In this document: one piece after another, positions 40,209-49,254 of the stretch
Layout: each line of letters starts with the position of its first letter
How positions within the stretch are numbered: position 1 is the first letter of the stretch
Assembly (NCBI RefSeq): GCF_001180305.1
Contig: NZ_CVSX01000027.1
Span: 1 to 64,000, forward strand
Length of the DNA stretch: 64,000 nt
DNA from: Prochlorococcus marinus
Lineage (GTDB): Bacteria > Cyanobacteriota > Cyanobacteriia > PCC-6307 > Cyanobiaceae
Reading direction: 5' to 3'
Notes under the pieces: model-generated
What the model was told of the DNA's origin: nothing
What the model saw: only the letters and a program-made list of their open reading frames with translations
The model's database searches: none
Made by a program: the position numbers and the translations under genes

Positions 40209-41772
40209 CAATTATCTCGAGATCACTCAATGAAATTATTCCTGCACCATTAAAAATTGGTTTTGATATTTTATTTTGCGACCATGCTCTTTGTGAGGAT
40301 ATCCAAATAGGAATGTAGGGGATTGAATTTGCTGCTATTCTCTCAATTTCAACAAGCTTATTCAGTCTTTTTTTTCCGCTTATTTTTTCACTCTCAAGAA
40401 ATAAACTTTCAACTTTATTAGATCCCCAAAAACTTCCGCTGTAAACTGATTCTCCATTTTTACATATGCCATTAACTATTTCATTACAACTTAAAAGTGG
40501 AGTGAGATAAGCTTCTGGATCTGAATAAGCTCCAGTCCAATCGAGAATAACTGCTGTATAAATGCCTAAACTTAAATTCTTATAAACTGTTGTAGATTCA
40601 ACTCCGTTGAGTTCAATATCAATGCAATCATTCAAAGATTTTTTTATTTCATCCTGCCAAGTCAAAGCAATAAGTTTATCAGCTGGTACATTTGATCTAT
40701 AAGTAAGTGGAATTTTAAGTATGTCTCCATTGCAATAATTTTCTTTTTGCAATAACTTTCTTGCTTCTAAGTAATCATATTTAGGCCAGAAACCTTCATT
40801 ATCTTTTTTTAATATCGGAGGAATGATTGATCTAGATGGCTTCCTTAATCCATAACTTACTTTTTCACTTATTAATTTTCTATTAAGACTTTTTGCCAAA
40901 GCAAGTCTTAAATTAAGATTATTTAAAGGATAAGAATTAGTTTTAAGACTTATAAAACTTAATTCGGTGAAAGGACTATTAGCCTCTTTAAACTTTTTAT
41001 TTTTACTTAAATTATTTAGACTATTACGCTGACTATCATCAATTGAATTTGATAAGAGTACGTCAATTTGTTTACTTTTTAAAGCCCCAAACAGAGAAGA
41101 TGAATTTGAATATCCCACAAAATTTATACCCTTATTAAGAGGCTTTGCACCCCAATAATTCAAATTTGGATCTATTAATTGAACTTCATTAGAGAAACTT
41201 GTCAGAACATACTTACCAGTACCCACAAATTTTTCATTTAGAAACTTATCAGAATATTCCTTATAGAATGTGGGAGAGATTGGGGTTAAATTTACTGATG
41301 TAAGTAAACCATTTAAAGAACTTGATGGTTTATTTAAATTTATTATGACTGAATATTCACTTGGCGTTTCAATTGATTTAATCTTATTTCCTAAAATATA
41401 ATTCATTGTTCCAATTCTTTTGAATCTCTCAAAAGTAAATTTTATTGCATTTGAGTTAAATAAAGTCCCATCGTGGAAAAAAACATTTTTTCTTAAATTG
41501 ATAGTTATTTGAAGTCTATTCTTTGAAATAATTGGCATTCCTGATGCTAATTCCGGTACTAATTCTCCATTAGAATTCAATTCATACAATGTATCCCCAA
41601 GTGAACTTATTAATTGAATTGCTTTAAGAGTATTAGCTCTAGCAGGATCTAAAGATTCAATTTTTCCAGAACTTGCTACTATGATTTTTTTAGAAATTCT
41701 TTTTGATCCACAAGAATTCTGTAAGAAAGAAATTAAGATGATAAATATTGATAAAATTAAATTTTTTTTCAT
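40201..41772 (-). CDS. ABC transporter substrate-binding lipoprotein, family 5 (peptide/nickel type)
   Basis: SBP_bac_5 protein. Lipoprotein signal with LQNSC (C21), then ASSGKIESLDPARANT near 33-48, VPELASGMPI, and VFFHDGTLFNSNAIKFTFER near 97-116, all typical of DppA/OppA. 523 aa. Overlaps the permease start, so the two are cotranslated. Likely ligands are peptides; metal-chelate or glutathione are alternatives. Confidence 0.88.
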   Translation of the reverse strand: MKKNLILSIFIILISFLQNSCGSKRISKKIIVASSGKIESLDPARANTLKAIQLISSLGDTLYELNSNGELVPELASGMPIISKNRLQITINLRKNVFFHDGTLFNSNAIKFTFERFKRIGTMNYILGNKIKSIETPSEYSVIINLNKPSSSLNGLLTSVNLTPISPTFYKEYSDKFLNEKFVGTGKYVLTSFSNEVQLIDPNLNYWGAKPLNKGINFVGYSNSSSLFGALKSKQIDVLLSNSIDDSQRNSLNNLSKNKKFKEANSPFTELSFISLKTNSYPLNNLNLRLALAKSLNRKLISEKVSYGLRKPSRSIIPPILKKDNEGFWPKYDYLEARKLLQKENYCNGDILKIPLTYRSNVPADKLIALTWQDEIKKSLNDCIDIELNGVESTTVYKNLSLGIYTAVILDWTGAYSDPEAYLTPLLSCNEIVNGICKNGESVYSGSFWGSNKVESLFLESEKISGKKRLNKLVEIERIAANSIPYIPIWISSQRAWSQNKISKPIFNGAGIISLSDLEIIDE

Positions 41773-41789
41773 ATTTCTTAAGTACTAAA

Positions 41790-42041
41790 TTATTCTGAGG
41801 ATTGATTTGAGCAAAAAATTTGCAATGTTATTTGACTTATTTCTAAAGCAAATGTTTTTTTAGAATTACAGGCAAAAGGCCATTCTCTTACCCAACAAAT
41901 TCTTTTACCTAAATTTATACCAATTACTTGAAACGTCTTATTACTATTTTTAATTTTTACACAAGCACCTTTATAAAGGTTTTCAGAACAATTTAAAATA
42001 TTATTTTCGTTTTCATTGTCTATTAGTTTTGTATGAATCAT
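41790..42041 (-). CDS. hypothetical protein, 83 aa
   Basis: Soluble beta-rich protein with three or four cysteines (ILNCSENLYKGACVKI, RICWVREWPFACNS, IFCSNQ). The middle reads like a small barrel (KGACVKIKNSNKTFQVIGINLGKRICWVREWP), typical of a KOW or SH3-like fold, as inference. ATG 42041 preferred over a GTG at 42062. 17 bp before the substrate-binding gene. Confidence 0.55.
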   Translation of the reverse strand: MIHTKLIDNENENNILNCSENLYKGACVKIKNSNKTFQVIGINLGKRICWVREWPFACNSKKTFALEISQITLQIFCSNQSSE

Positions 42042-42111
42042 TAAGGTGCTAAAACTAAACACTTACTTTCTTCGGTTTAACAAGCCATTAAGAAATTTGC
42101 AAATTATTTTT

Positions 42112-43413
42112 TTAAATGCAACTTAATTGACTGGCAATAATTATGACTTCACTAAGCGAATTTATTTCATCTTTTGATTTTTCAAAATGTCCATTATTTA
42201 CCTCATGCGTTATAACAACAATTTCAGCTTTGTCCTCACTTGCATCTAATTGAACAATGGACTCGATTGATACATTATTATTTCCAAAAATATCTCCAAT
42301 TTTTCCTATAACACCTGGACTATCAAGACAAATAATTCTAAGGTAATTTTTTTTATTTATTTGAGAAGATTCCATGATGTGACATTTTCTCCAGAAATCA
42401 AAAGATAATAATGGATCGATTGATTCATTATTTTTTACTGAGGTGGCATGTAGATTTAATATGTCTGACACCACTGATGCTGCAGTTGGGCCACTCCCTG
42501 CCCCAGGACCATACAACATTATTTCTCCAAGAGGATCAGCCTCTATCAATAAAGCATTATTCACTCCATTAACTGTTGATAATGGATGGGACTTTGGAAT
42601 CAAAGAAGGGCCTACCCAAATATTCAAAGCAAGTGAATCATTACTATTAATTTGTCGCCTTTCAGAAAGTGCTAACAGTTTGATTTCAAATCCTAATTTA
42701 TTGGCATATTCGATATCTTTAAGACTAATTTTACTAATACCCTCAGAATGTATCTTTTCTCTTTTAATTTTCCCTCCAAATGCAAGTTCACTAAGAATTG
42801 AAATCTTATCAGCAGCATCATGTCCCTCAACATCAGCAGTAGGATCAAATTCTGCATAACCAAGACTTTGAGCTAATTTTAAGGTCTCCTTATAATCAGC
42901 TTTTTCATTTGTCATTTTTGAAAGAATGAAGTTTGTTGTGCCATTTATTATTCCAACCATTTTTTTTATAGTGTTACTTTTTAATGACCTCTTCAAGGGC
43001 TCAATTATTGGAATTCCCCCGCAAACTGAAGCTTCTGACAAGATATAAACTCCTTTTTTACTAGCAGTTTCATATATTTCTTCTCCATATCTTGCAATGA
43101 CTGCTTTATTAGCTGTAACAACAGATTTACCTGATTTTAATGATTGCAGAATGATATCTTTCGCTAAATCAACGCCACCCATTACTTCAACAATTAAATC
43201 AATAGATGGATCATTAATTAATTTAAATGGATCATCAGTTAATAAATTATTGTCTAGATCAATAGCCCTTTTTTTATTAAGATCTTTAACTGCTATTTTT
43301 ACAATCTCTATTTCTTTTAAAATTGGATGAGAATCAACTCCTGAAGTTAATATTTCATAAATCCCTGAACCTACAGTTCCGAAACCTACAATACCAATTT
43401 TGCATTTTCTCAT
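42112..43413 (-). CDS. hom: homoserine dehydrogenase
   Basis: Reduces aspartate semialdehyde to homoserine in threonine and methionine synthesis. NAD(P)-binding GFGTVGSGIYEIL at 10-22, ANKAVIARYGEEI near 100-112, catalytic region SVCGGIPIIEPLKRSL near 128-143, GTTNFILSKM near 158-167, and AEFDPTADVEGHDAADK near 190-206. A C-terminal ACT domain (SPGVIGKIGDIFGNNNVSIESIVQ) at about 364-387 is for feedback control. 433 aa fits the family. Confidence 0.95.
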   Translation of the reverse strand: MRKCKIGIVGFGTVGSGIYEILTSGVDSHPILKEIEIVKIAVKDLNKKRAIDLDNNLLTDDPFKLINDPSIDLIVEVMGGVDLAKDIILQSLKSGKSVVTANKAVIARYGEEIYETASKKGVYILSEASVCGGIPIIEPLKRSLKSNTIKKMVGIINGTTNFILSKMTNEKADYKETLKLAQSLGYAEFDPTADVEGHDAADKISILSELAFGGKIKREKIHSEGISKISLKDIEYANKLGFEIKLLALSERRQINSNDSLALNIWVGPSLIPKSHPLSTVNGVNNALLIEADPLGEIMLYGPGAGSGPTAASVVSDILNLHATSVKNNESIDPLLSFDFWRKCHIMESSQINKKNYLRIICLDSPGVIGKIGDIFGNNNVSIESIVQLDASEDKAEIVVITHEVNNGHFEKSKDEINSLSEVIIIASQLSCI

Positions 43414-43457
43414 TGTTTATTTCTTTTAACCTTGGATTTAATTTTATATTATTAGAC

Positions 43458-43877
43458 CTACAAAAACTCACTTGCTTGTGACTGCATCTTCAAAAGTATA
43501 TTTAAAAATCCATTTGAACGTGAAGGAGTTAAACTAGCTTTTAAACCAGTATCTTCTATAAATTTCTTATTTATTTTAACAACCTCGATTGGTGTTAATT
43601 CATTTAAACCATTAATTAGAAATGCCAATAGACCCTTAGTTATTAGTGCATCAGAATATCCTTCCCAAAATAATTTACCCCTTTTAAGATTGGCCTTAAC
43701 AAAAACTTCTGAAACACATCCTTTAACCTTATTTTCCTCGACAAGGATTTGACTTTCAGGTTCTTTCAATTTTTTGCCTAACCATAAAATGAATTCATAT
43801 TTCCTTTTTGGATCTTCTGATTTCTTCAACTTTTCTACTAATTTTGATAGGTTATCGCCTTTTTCTTTATTTTCCAT
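43458..43877 (-). CDS. sufE: SufE-family sulfur acceptor protein
   Basis: Accepts persulfide sulfur from the cysteine desulfurase SufS for Fe-S cluster assembly. Features: LVEKLKKSEDPKRKYEFILWLGKKL near the start, the active-site cysteine in VKGCVSEVFV, and a GLKASLTPSRSNGFLNIL end. ATG 43877 gives a normal N-terminus (139 aa); the frame is open to 43925, where it would overlap the folate gene by 8 bp. Confidence 0.9.
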   Translation of the reverse strand: MENKEKGDNLSKLVEKLKKSEDPKRKYEFILWLGKKLKEPESQILVEENKVKGCVSEVFVKANLKRGKLFWEGYSDALITKGLLAFLINGLNELTPIEVVKINKKFIEDTGLKASLTPSRSNGFLNILLKMQSQASEFL

Positions 43878-43917
43878 ATTTTTAAAACTATTGATAAAAC
43901 CGCTTGTTGATCTTTTA

Positions 43918-44475
43918 TTATACAAATATTTCTTTTTCTGTGATAAAGCCAGACAAAGGAATATCCCACTCAGCTCTAGTTAATGAAATAGAACTTACAC
44001 AATTTGAAGTTAATACTCCAATACATGGAATATTCCTCCAATTTTTATCTTTCCTTAATTTATCAAAGTAACCTCCTCCGTAACCTAATCTTATTAAATT
44101 TTTATCCACAGAAAGACATGGAACAAAAATGATACTTATCTGCTTATGACTTAAAGAAAAAGAATTATTTGGACTAAGGATTCCCTCAGCGTCTTTTGAA
44201 AGAGGATTTTTATCCCATGGATAAAATAACAACTCTTTTTTTTCTTTACATCTGGGCAACGCTAAAATTGCTTTTTCCTTAAGACTTCTTATATCTACTT
44301 CATTTTTTAGAGGCCAATATATAGCTACATAACCAACATTTTTATATTCCTTACAAAATGAATCAACATAAAGTCTTACATTGTTTTCTACATTTATCCT
44401 TTGATCAAGGGAAATTTTGTCTCTAAGTTTTCTAAACTCATCCCTCTCCAATTTCTTTTTTTCAAAGATATTCAT
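43918..44475 (-). CDS. 5-formyltetrahydrofolate cyclo-ligase
   Basis: Converts 5-formyl-THF to methenyl-THF using ATP. Basic N-terminus KKLERDEFRKLRDKIS, the conserved FVPCLSVDKNLIRLGYGGGYFDKLR at about 116-140 (ATP and metal loop), and the C-terminal DIPLSG. 185 aa is standard. 8 bp downstream of ruvC in the same operon-like run. Confidence 0.9.
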   Translation of the reverse strand: MNIFEKKKLERDEFRKLRDKISLDQRINVENNVRLYVDSFCKEYKNVGYVAIYWPLKNEVDIRSLKEKAILALPRCKEKKELLFYPWDKNPLSKDAEGILSPNNSFSLSHKQISIIFVPCLSVDKNLIRLGYGGGYFDKLRKDKNWRNIPCIGVLTSNCVSSISLTRAEWDIPLSGFITEKEIFV

Positions 44476-44483
44476 TTGAATTT

Positions 44484-44957
44484 TTAGATAAAGCCATCTT
44501 CATTTAGTTTTGTAAGTGCTATTGCCAAAGCATCTGCCGAATCATCAGGTTTTGGAGGTTTGTTAAGTTCTAAATTATACATAACAGCATCAAGAATTTC
44601 TTTCTTAGATGCTTTCCCAGAGCCTGAAATGGTTAACTTTATCTGTGCAGGGGAATATTCGCTAACAGGGATTTTTTTAGAGGCCAATACCATCATAATC
44701 ACACCTCTAGCTTGCACAACACTAATGGTAGTACTTGATCTATAAAAGAAAAATTTTTCTACCGCCGCTACATTTGGATTCCAATAATTTAATAATTCAT
44801 TAAGATCTTTGAATATCTCATGAAGTCTATCTTCTTCTTTTTTATCTTTACCTGTCTCAATAATGCCACAATCTAATAATATCCTTTTTTCATTTTTTAT
44901 TTCAATAATTCCATATCCTACTCTGGCCAGTCCAGGATCAATACCTATTATTCTCAC
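44484..44957 (-). CDS. ruvC: Holliday junction resolvase RuvC
   Basis: Endonuclease that cuts four-way junctions during recombination. [16 protein letters not shown] at 3-18 (first catalytic D7), [11 protein letters not shown] with the second acidic residue near 66, [23 protein letters not shown], and the C-terminal [11 protein letters not shown] with the last two aspartates (about 138-141). 157 aa. Starts 5 bp after chlI ends. Confidence 0.95.
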   Translation of the reverse strand: MRIIGIDPGLARVGYGIIEIKNEKRILLDCGIIETGKDKKEEDRLHEIFKDLNELLNYWNPNVAAVEKFFFYRSSTTISVVQARGVIMMVLASKKIPVSEYSPAQIKLTISGSGKASKKEILDAVMYNLELNKPPKPDDSADALAIALTKLNEDGFI

Positions 44958-44962
44958 AGTAA

Positions 44963-46051
44963 TTAAGTTTCTGCAGATAATTGAAATTTTGAAAGATTTT
45001 CTTTTTCATCTAAATCAAATACTTTACAAAAAGCTTTAATAACTCTTTCACCTGAATCAACTTGTTCTAAAGGATCTTTTCTGAGTCTATGCCTTAAAGA
45101 ACAAGAAATAACTCTTGCTATATCATCTTCTTGTACTTCAGTTCTACCCTCAAAGGCGGCAATTGCCCTCGCCGATCGATTTGTAACGATATCTCCACGT
45201 AAACCGTCAACATCAAGTTCTCCACAGATTGAAGAAATATTCAATCTAAGGTCGTCGTCCATTTGAACAGAATTTAACATTTCTTGAGCTTTAATGACCT
45301 TCTGTTGAAGCTCATCCTGTTGTCTCTCAACACTTAATGAAAACTCATCAGGATTATTATCAAAAGAAGTTCTTTGATCTACCACCTGCACTCTTAATTC
45401 AGCATCTCTAACTGTTTTAACCTCGACACTCATTCCAAACCTGTCTAATAGCTGAGGCCTTAATTCGCCTTCCTCTGGATTACCTGAACCAATAAGGACA
45501 AACCTAGCAGGATGTCTTACTGATACTCCCTCCCTTTCAACTGTATTCCATCCGGAGGCAGCCGAATCCAAAAGTACATCAACTAAATGATCATCAAGCA
45601 AATTAACTTCATCAACATATAGTAAACCTCTATTGGCTTTTGCCAATAAACCAGGTTCAAATGCCTTTACACCCTCACTCAAAGCCTTCTCTATATCAAT
45701 GGTTCCACAAAGCCTGTCTTCAGTAGCACCTAAAGGTAAATCAACCATAGGCACTTGTTTTTTTATAATTTCTAAATTTTCTCCTTGATCAATTTTTTCT
45801 AAAACTTCTTTACTCTGCAAATCAGGGTCAATTAGTGAACTATTATATGGATCGTCTTTAATAACATCTATTGCCGGCAACAAATCAGCTAAGGCTCTAA
45901 TTGTGGTGGACTTTCCAGTCCCTCTATCACCCATTATCATCACTCCCCCAATTCTTGGATCAATAACATTTAACAGAAGAGCTAATTTCATTTCTTCCTG
46001 ACCAATCACAGCTGTAAAAGGAAAAACTCTTCTTTTCTTGGTTGTAGTCAC
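44963..46051 (-). CDS. chlI: magnesium chelatase ATPase subunit I
   Basis: AAA+ subunit of Mg-protoporphyrin chelatase, the first committed step to chlorophyll. Walker A GDRGTGKS at 41-48, the insert [20 protein letters not shown] near 102-121, Walker [18 protein letters not shown] near 142-158, sensor [19 protein letters not shown] near 190-208, and [13 protein letters not shown] near 282-294. 362 aa as in other cyanobacteria. Confidence 0.97.
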   Translation of the reverse strand: MTTTKKRRVFPFTAVIGQEEMKLALLLNVIDPRIGGVMIMGDRGTGKSTTIRALADLLPAIDVIKDDPYNSSLIDPDLQSKEVLEKIDQGENLEIIKKQVPMVDLPLGATEDRLCGTIDIEKALSEGVKAFEPGLLAKANRGLLYVDEVNLLDDHLVDVLLDSAASGWNTVEREGVSVRHPARFVLIGSGNPEEGELRPQLLDRFGMSVEVKTVRDAELRVQVVDQRTSFDNNPDEFSLSVERQQDELQQKVIKAQEMLNSVQMDDDLRLNISSICGELDVDGLRGDIVTNRSARAIAAFEGRTEVQEDDIARVISCSLRHRLRKDPLEQVDSGERVIKAFCKVFDLDEKENLSKFQLSAET

Positions 46052-46171
46052 AGTTTTAGTTTTCTAGAATATTCAAATAATCAATAGATGCTACTTCAGA
46101 AAATGTTTTTAGTAAATATCCCTATCAAATTTCAACTAAAGAGCAATAAAACTAATTTAATTTATAAGTTC

Positions 46172-46921
46172 CTATTTGTTTTTGGAATTATCCAAAAACC
46201 AGTTAATTTGATGAACAATTCCTCTCAAAACATTTATTTCGTCCATTGATGTATTTGCCCTTAAGATGTATTTCTTGAATTTACTTATTTTTGCCCTAGA
46301 AGTATGTTTTAAAAGATATCCAACTCCCAAAAGTAATTCCTCTATCTCCAAAAATGAATCATGAATTAGTTTTGATGACGCAAGATTAAAAACTTCTAAT
46401 TCTCTATTGATATTTCTTTTTGAATACTTATTTAATTCATACAAAACTATCGAAACTGCATGAGAAAGATTTAAAGATGGATTATTCTGAGATGTTGGGA
46501 TATTAAAAGTCTTATTTGCCAGAAGTAATTCACTATTAGTTAATCCTCTATCTTCTCTTCCAAATATTATTGCTAAATTTTTTATCTTTTTAAAAGATAT
46601 AGTCCAATTAAATATATCTTCAGAAGATTCAAAAAATGAATCTTTGCTTACATCGATTCTTCCACAAGAAGCAAGAACTAAATCGCAATCAGAAACTGCT
46701 TTTTCAAGATTATCAAAAATCCTACAATTAATAAGGAATTTTTGACCTTTAAGAGCCATTTTTTTTGCTTCTAGGGAGAATATATCGCATTTTGGAGAAA
46801 CAATTCTTAATTCTTCAACTTCAAAGTTGGAGCATAATCTAGCGACGCTCCCTACATTTAAAGGGCCATTTGGTTCAACTAAAATAACTTTTAAATTAGA
46901 AAAATTTTTCTCCAAAATCAC
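46172..46921 (-). CDS. SpoU-family (TrmH/TrmJ-like) RNA 2'-O-methyltransferase
   Basis: SPOUT methyltransferase. Motif 1 PNGPLNVGSVARLCSNF near 17-33, the deep knot region LAIIFGREDRGLTNSEL near 119-135, and IPTSQNNPSLNLSHAVSIVLYEL near 144-166. The C-terminal helical region ending LRGIVHQINWFL resembles TrmJ, which methylates position 32 of tRNA. Target inferred. Overlaps the cytochrome gene by 4 bp. Confidence 0.88.
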   Translation of the reverse strand: MILEKNFSNLKVILVEPNGPLNVGSVARLCSNFEVEELRIVSPKCDIFSLEAKKMALKGQKFLINCRIFDNLEKAVSDCDLVLASCGRIDVSKDSFFESSEDIFNWTISFKKIKNLAIIFGREDRGLTNSELLLANKTFNIPTSQNNPSLNLSHAVSIVLYELNKYSKRNINRELEVFNLASSKLIHDSFLEIEELLLGVGYLLKHTSRAKISKFKKYILRANTSMDEINVLRGIVHQINWFLDNSKNK

Positions 46922-47304
46922 TCAAGGCTGTGAAGATATTTTAATAAATTGGACATATTTACAGGGTCAATTTCAAAACTTGGCATGGGAGGAGTGAGAC
47001 CACCTCTGACTTGTTTTATAATCTCTTTATCGTTCAAACGTTGAGTTATTGAGTGTAAGTCTGGTCCTACTAATCCTCTTGCTGTAATTCCATGACACCC
47101 AACACAATTCATCTTAAAAATAGAATCCCCTGCCTCAGCAGATCCATTAAGCTTTAGAGTTTTCATAATATATTTGTTATTTTCATTATGATTTACGAAA
47201 AATAATAAAAAACATACTAATAAAGCAACAAAAACAATAAATAAAATTTTAAAAAATTGTCTTTTGAAGTCTCTTTCTACTGCAGATGATGAAGATGTTG
47301 ACAC
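46918..47304 (-). CDS. cytM: membrane-anchored c-type cytochrome, probably cytochrome cM
   Basis: An N-terminal transmembrane anchor at 15-36 is followed by one class I heme c domain: MNCVGCHG (C67, C70, H71), GPDLHSITQRL, and the sixth-ligand region TPPMPSF (M107). Cyanobacterial cytochrome cM has this anchored layout and is linked to respiration and photosynthesis balance. Divergent from petG with 56 bp between. Confident for cytochrome c, fairly confident for cM. Confidence 0.85.
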   Translation of the reverse strand: MSTSSSSAVERDFKRQFFKILFIVFVALLVCFLLFFVNHNENNKYIMKTLKLNGSAEAGDSIFKMNCVGCHGITARGLVGPDLHSITQRLNDKEIIKQVRGGLTPPMPSFEIDPVNMSNLLKYLHSLE

Positions 47305-47360
47305 AAAAAATAGTCTCTATGTAACAATTGTGAATAAGAAATTCAATAAAGTCAAAAAAA

Positions 47361-47480
47361 ATGATCGAGCCTCTTCTATGTGGAATTGTTTTAGGGTTAG
47401 TTCCAATAACTCTGCTTGGGTTATTCGTAAGTGCATGGAATCAATACAGAAGAGGTTCAGGCATGTTGGACATTGATTAA
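47361..47480 (+). CDS. petG: cytochrome b6f complex subunit V, PetG
   Basis: Read directly: ATG 47361, TAA 47478-47480, 39 aa. [20 protein letters not shown] then [12 protein letters not shown] matches PetG (EPLLxGIVLGLxPxTLxGLF...QYRRG) closely. It is a one-helix thylakoid subunit needed for b6f stability. Its last 24 bp overlap the 3' end of the convergent rsmD gene. Confidence 0.95.
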   Translation: MIEPLLCGIVLGLVPITLLGLFVSAWNQYRRGSGMLDID

Positions 47481-48056
47481 AAATGTTAATCTTGACTGTC
47501 CATAGTCTCTTACATCTATAGTTTCCCATAAAGTACTTTTTTTAATGTATAGATTTGGAGAATGTTCACAAATAACTATTGATTCTTTTTTTAAGAAATT
47601 GCAACTAAATATTTGATTTAAAACTAATTCATGGAAATCAACATGATAAGGAGGGTCTAGATAAACATAATCAAATTTAAATTTATTTAAATCCATAATT
47701 TCAGGTGATAAGTATCTCCTGTAATTTGGTTTTGTCCAGATCAAAACATCTTTACAAATAACATCAATATCATTTTTTCTACTTTCTATATCTTGTAGGG
47801 AAAGAAGATTTCTTAAACAAATTTTTGAATTGATTTTGTTTTTTTCAATTGCAACAATTTTTTTTGCCCCATGATTATATGCTTCACAAGATATGGCTCC
47901 TGTCCCACTAAATAAATCTAACCAGTTACTATTTTCAACTCTATTTTTCAATATATTGAATAAAGCTTCTCTAACTCTCAAAGTTGTAGGTCTTGTAAAA
48001 ATATTATTTGGACTTTCGATTCTTTTTCCGCCTATTAATCTTAAGTTTGACTTCAT
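47457..48056 (-). CDS. rsmD: 16S rRNA (guanine966-N2)-methyltransferase RsmD
   Basis: SAM-dependent methyltransferase acting on 16S rRNA. N-terminal [10 protein letters not shown] and [16 protein letters not shown] near 21-37, SAM loop [15 protein letters not shown] near 45-59, and catalytic YLDPPYH near 133-139. 199 aa. Convergent with petG, 24-bp overlap. Confidence 0.93.
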   Translation of the reverse strand: MKSNLRLIGGKRIESPNNIFTRPTTLRVREALFNILKNRVENSNWLDLFSGTGAISCEAYNHGAKKIVAIEKNKINSKICLRNLLSLQDIESRKNDIDVICKDVLIWTKPNYRRYLSPEIMDLNKFKFDYVYLDPPYHVDFHELVLNQIFSCNFLKKESIVICEHSPNLYIKKSTLWETIDVRDYGQSRLTFLINVQHA

Positions 48057-48067
48057 CAGTAAATTAC

Positions 48068-48685
48068 TTATTGAATATTACTAAGCCATCTTCTCAAAAG
48101 TTTTTCTCCGGTCTTACCCGATTTTTCTGGATGAAATTGACAGGCCAATAAATTGTCATTCTCAATTATCGCCGTTAATTTTTCAGAACCATAATCAACC
48201 TGAGCTGCAACTATGCTGAAGTCATTTGGAATTGCATGATAGGAATGTACAAAATAGACCCAATTATTCAATTCTTCTAGCTTTAATAAAGTATTTTTTT
48301 TTGTAGGTAAAAGTTTGCACCAACCCATATGTGGGATTCTTTGGTTCGCTAAATTTGGTATTTTTTGTATGTTTCCTTTTAGAAAGCCTAATCCTTGAAC
48401 TTTTCCTTCATCACTAGATTCAAAAAGGAGTTGAAGACCTAAACAAATCCCTAAAAAAGACTTCCCACTTTTTATCCAATTTTTTAAATCAGATATTATC
48501 TCGGCATTTATAAGGTTAATCATAGCAGGATCAAATGCTCCAACTCCTGGTAAAATTATCGCCTTACAAGACTTTGTTTGATTAAAATTTTTAATTAATA
48601 AAATTTCTTCTCCAAGACCTTCTAGAGATTTTGTCACGGAATGTATATTCCCCATCCCATAATCTATCAGCCCAATTTTATGCAA
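48068..48685 (-). CDS. hisH: imidazole glycerol phosphate synthase glutaminase subunit HisH
   Basis: Class I glutamine amidotransferase that feeds ammonia to HisF in histidine synthesis. Oxyanion PGVGAFDPAM near 46-55, nucleophile C81 in FLGICLGLQLLF, and H185 with E187 in CQFHPEKSG. The GMGNIHSVTKSLE start is diagnostic. 205 aa. 11 bp downstream of trxA. Confidence 0.96.
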   Translation of the reverse strand: MHKIGLIDYGMGNIHSVTKSLEGLGEEILLIKNFNQTKSCKAIILPGVGAFDPAMINLINAEIISDLKNWIKSGKSFLGICLGLQLLFESSDEGKVQGLGFLKGNIQKIPNLANQRIPHMGWCKLLPTKKNTLLKLEELNNWVYFVHSYHAIPNDFSIVAAQVDYGSEKLTAIIENDNLLACQFHPEKSGKTGEKLLRRWLSNIQ

Positions 48686-48696
48686 AGCTCTTTATT

Positions 48697-49020
48697 CTAT
48701 AAATGCTTGGTTAAAGTACTTGAAAGAGTTGCTTTTGGTACTGCTCCAACTACAGTATCAACTTTTTGACCTCCCTTAAAAATCATTAGGGTTGGGATAC
48801 TTCTGATTCCATATTGACTGGCAACATTTGGGTTCTCATCAGTATTTAATTTAAAAACTTTAATTTTTCCTTCAAAATCTTTTGAAATCTCTTCAACAAC
48901 TGGTGCAACCATCCTGCATGGTCCACACCATGGTGCCCAAAAATCAACTAATACTGGTAGATCACTTTGCAGTACATCCTTGTCAAATGAAGAATCAGTT
49001 ACGGCTGGAGCTGATGACAT
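48697..49020 (-). CDS. trxA: thioredoxin
   Basis: Disulphide reductase of the cytosol. [11 protein letters not shown] holds C32 and C35; cis-proline region [14 protein letters not shown] near 71-84. 107 aa, m-type like. The Yfr1 RNA lies between this gene and the guaB-type gene upstream. Confidence 0.96.
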   Translation of the reverse strand: MSSAPAVTDSSFDKDVLQSDLPVLVDFWAPWCGPCRMVAPVVEEISKDFEGKIKVFKLNTDENPNVASQYGIRSIPTLMIFKGGQKVDTVVGAVPKATLSSTLTKHL

Positions 49021-49103
49021 AATTTAAGTATTCCTTTTTAGAAAATTTAGCAGGCAAATTTTTTTAGTGATGATTTTATTACAGATAAAATAATATAAGT
49101 AAC

Positions 49104-49170
49104 AAAAAAATCTAGAAAAGCCCGATTAATCGGGCGATTTGTGTGTGAGGAGCATGGGGTTTCCCCCATC
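49104..49170 (-). ncRNA. yfr1: Yfr1 small regulatory RNA
   Basis: Minus strand: hairpin ATGGGGGAAACCCCAT (49168-49153), the single-stranded core CTCCTCACACAC (49152-49141), then terminator hairpin GCCCGATTAATCGGGC (49135-49120) and T-runs to 49104. A TATTAT box lies just upstream near 49182-49177. Motif, two-hairpin layout, size (about 57-67 nt) and position between guaB and trxA are as described for Yfr1, a cyanobacterial sRNA reported to affect outer-membrane protein mRNAs. Confidence 0.93.
49120..49135 (-). terminator. intrinsic terminator of Yfr1
   Basis: GCCCGATTAATCGGGC is a perfect inverted repeat followed on the minus strand by TTTTC and a second T-run (49110-49104). It ends the Yfr1 transcript ahead of trxA. 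Confidence 0.85.
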
Positions 49171-49254
49171 ATTTAATAATAACTCCAAATTAGAGAAATG
49201 TTCAATTAAATACTTAATGTACTTAGATTTTTAAATTTGGTCTTATTAAGCCTT

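Noticed and set aside
42443-42859. A 138-codon plus-strand frame inside hom
   Set aside because: It lies fully antisense to a strongly recognised homoserine dehydrogenase and has no domain-like sequence; a shadow frame.
47264-47476. A 70-codon plus-strand frame overlapping cytM and petG
   Set aside because: petG in another frame of the same strand is an excellent family match; this frame has no recognisable features.
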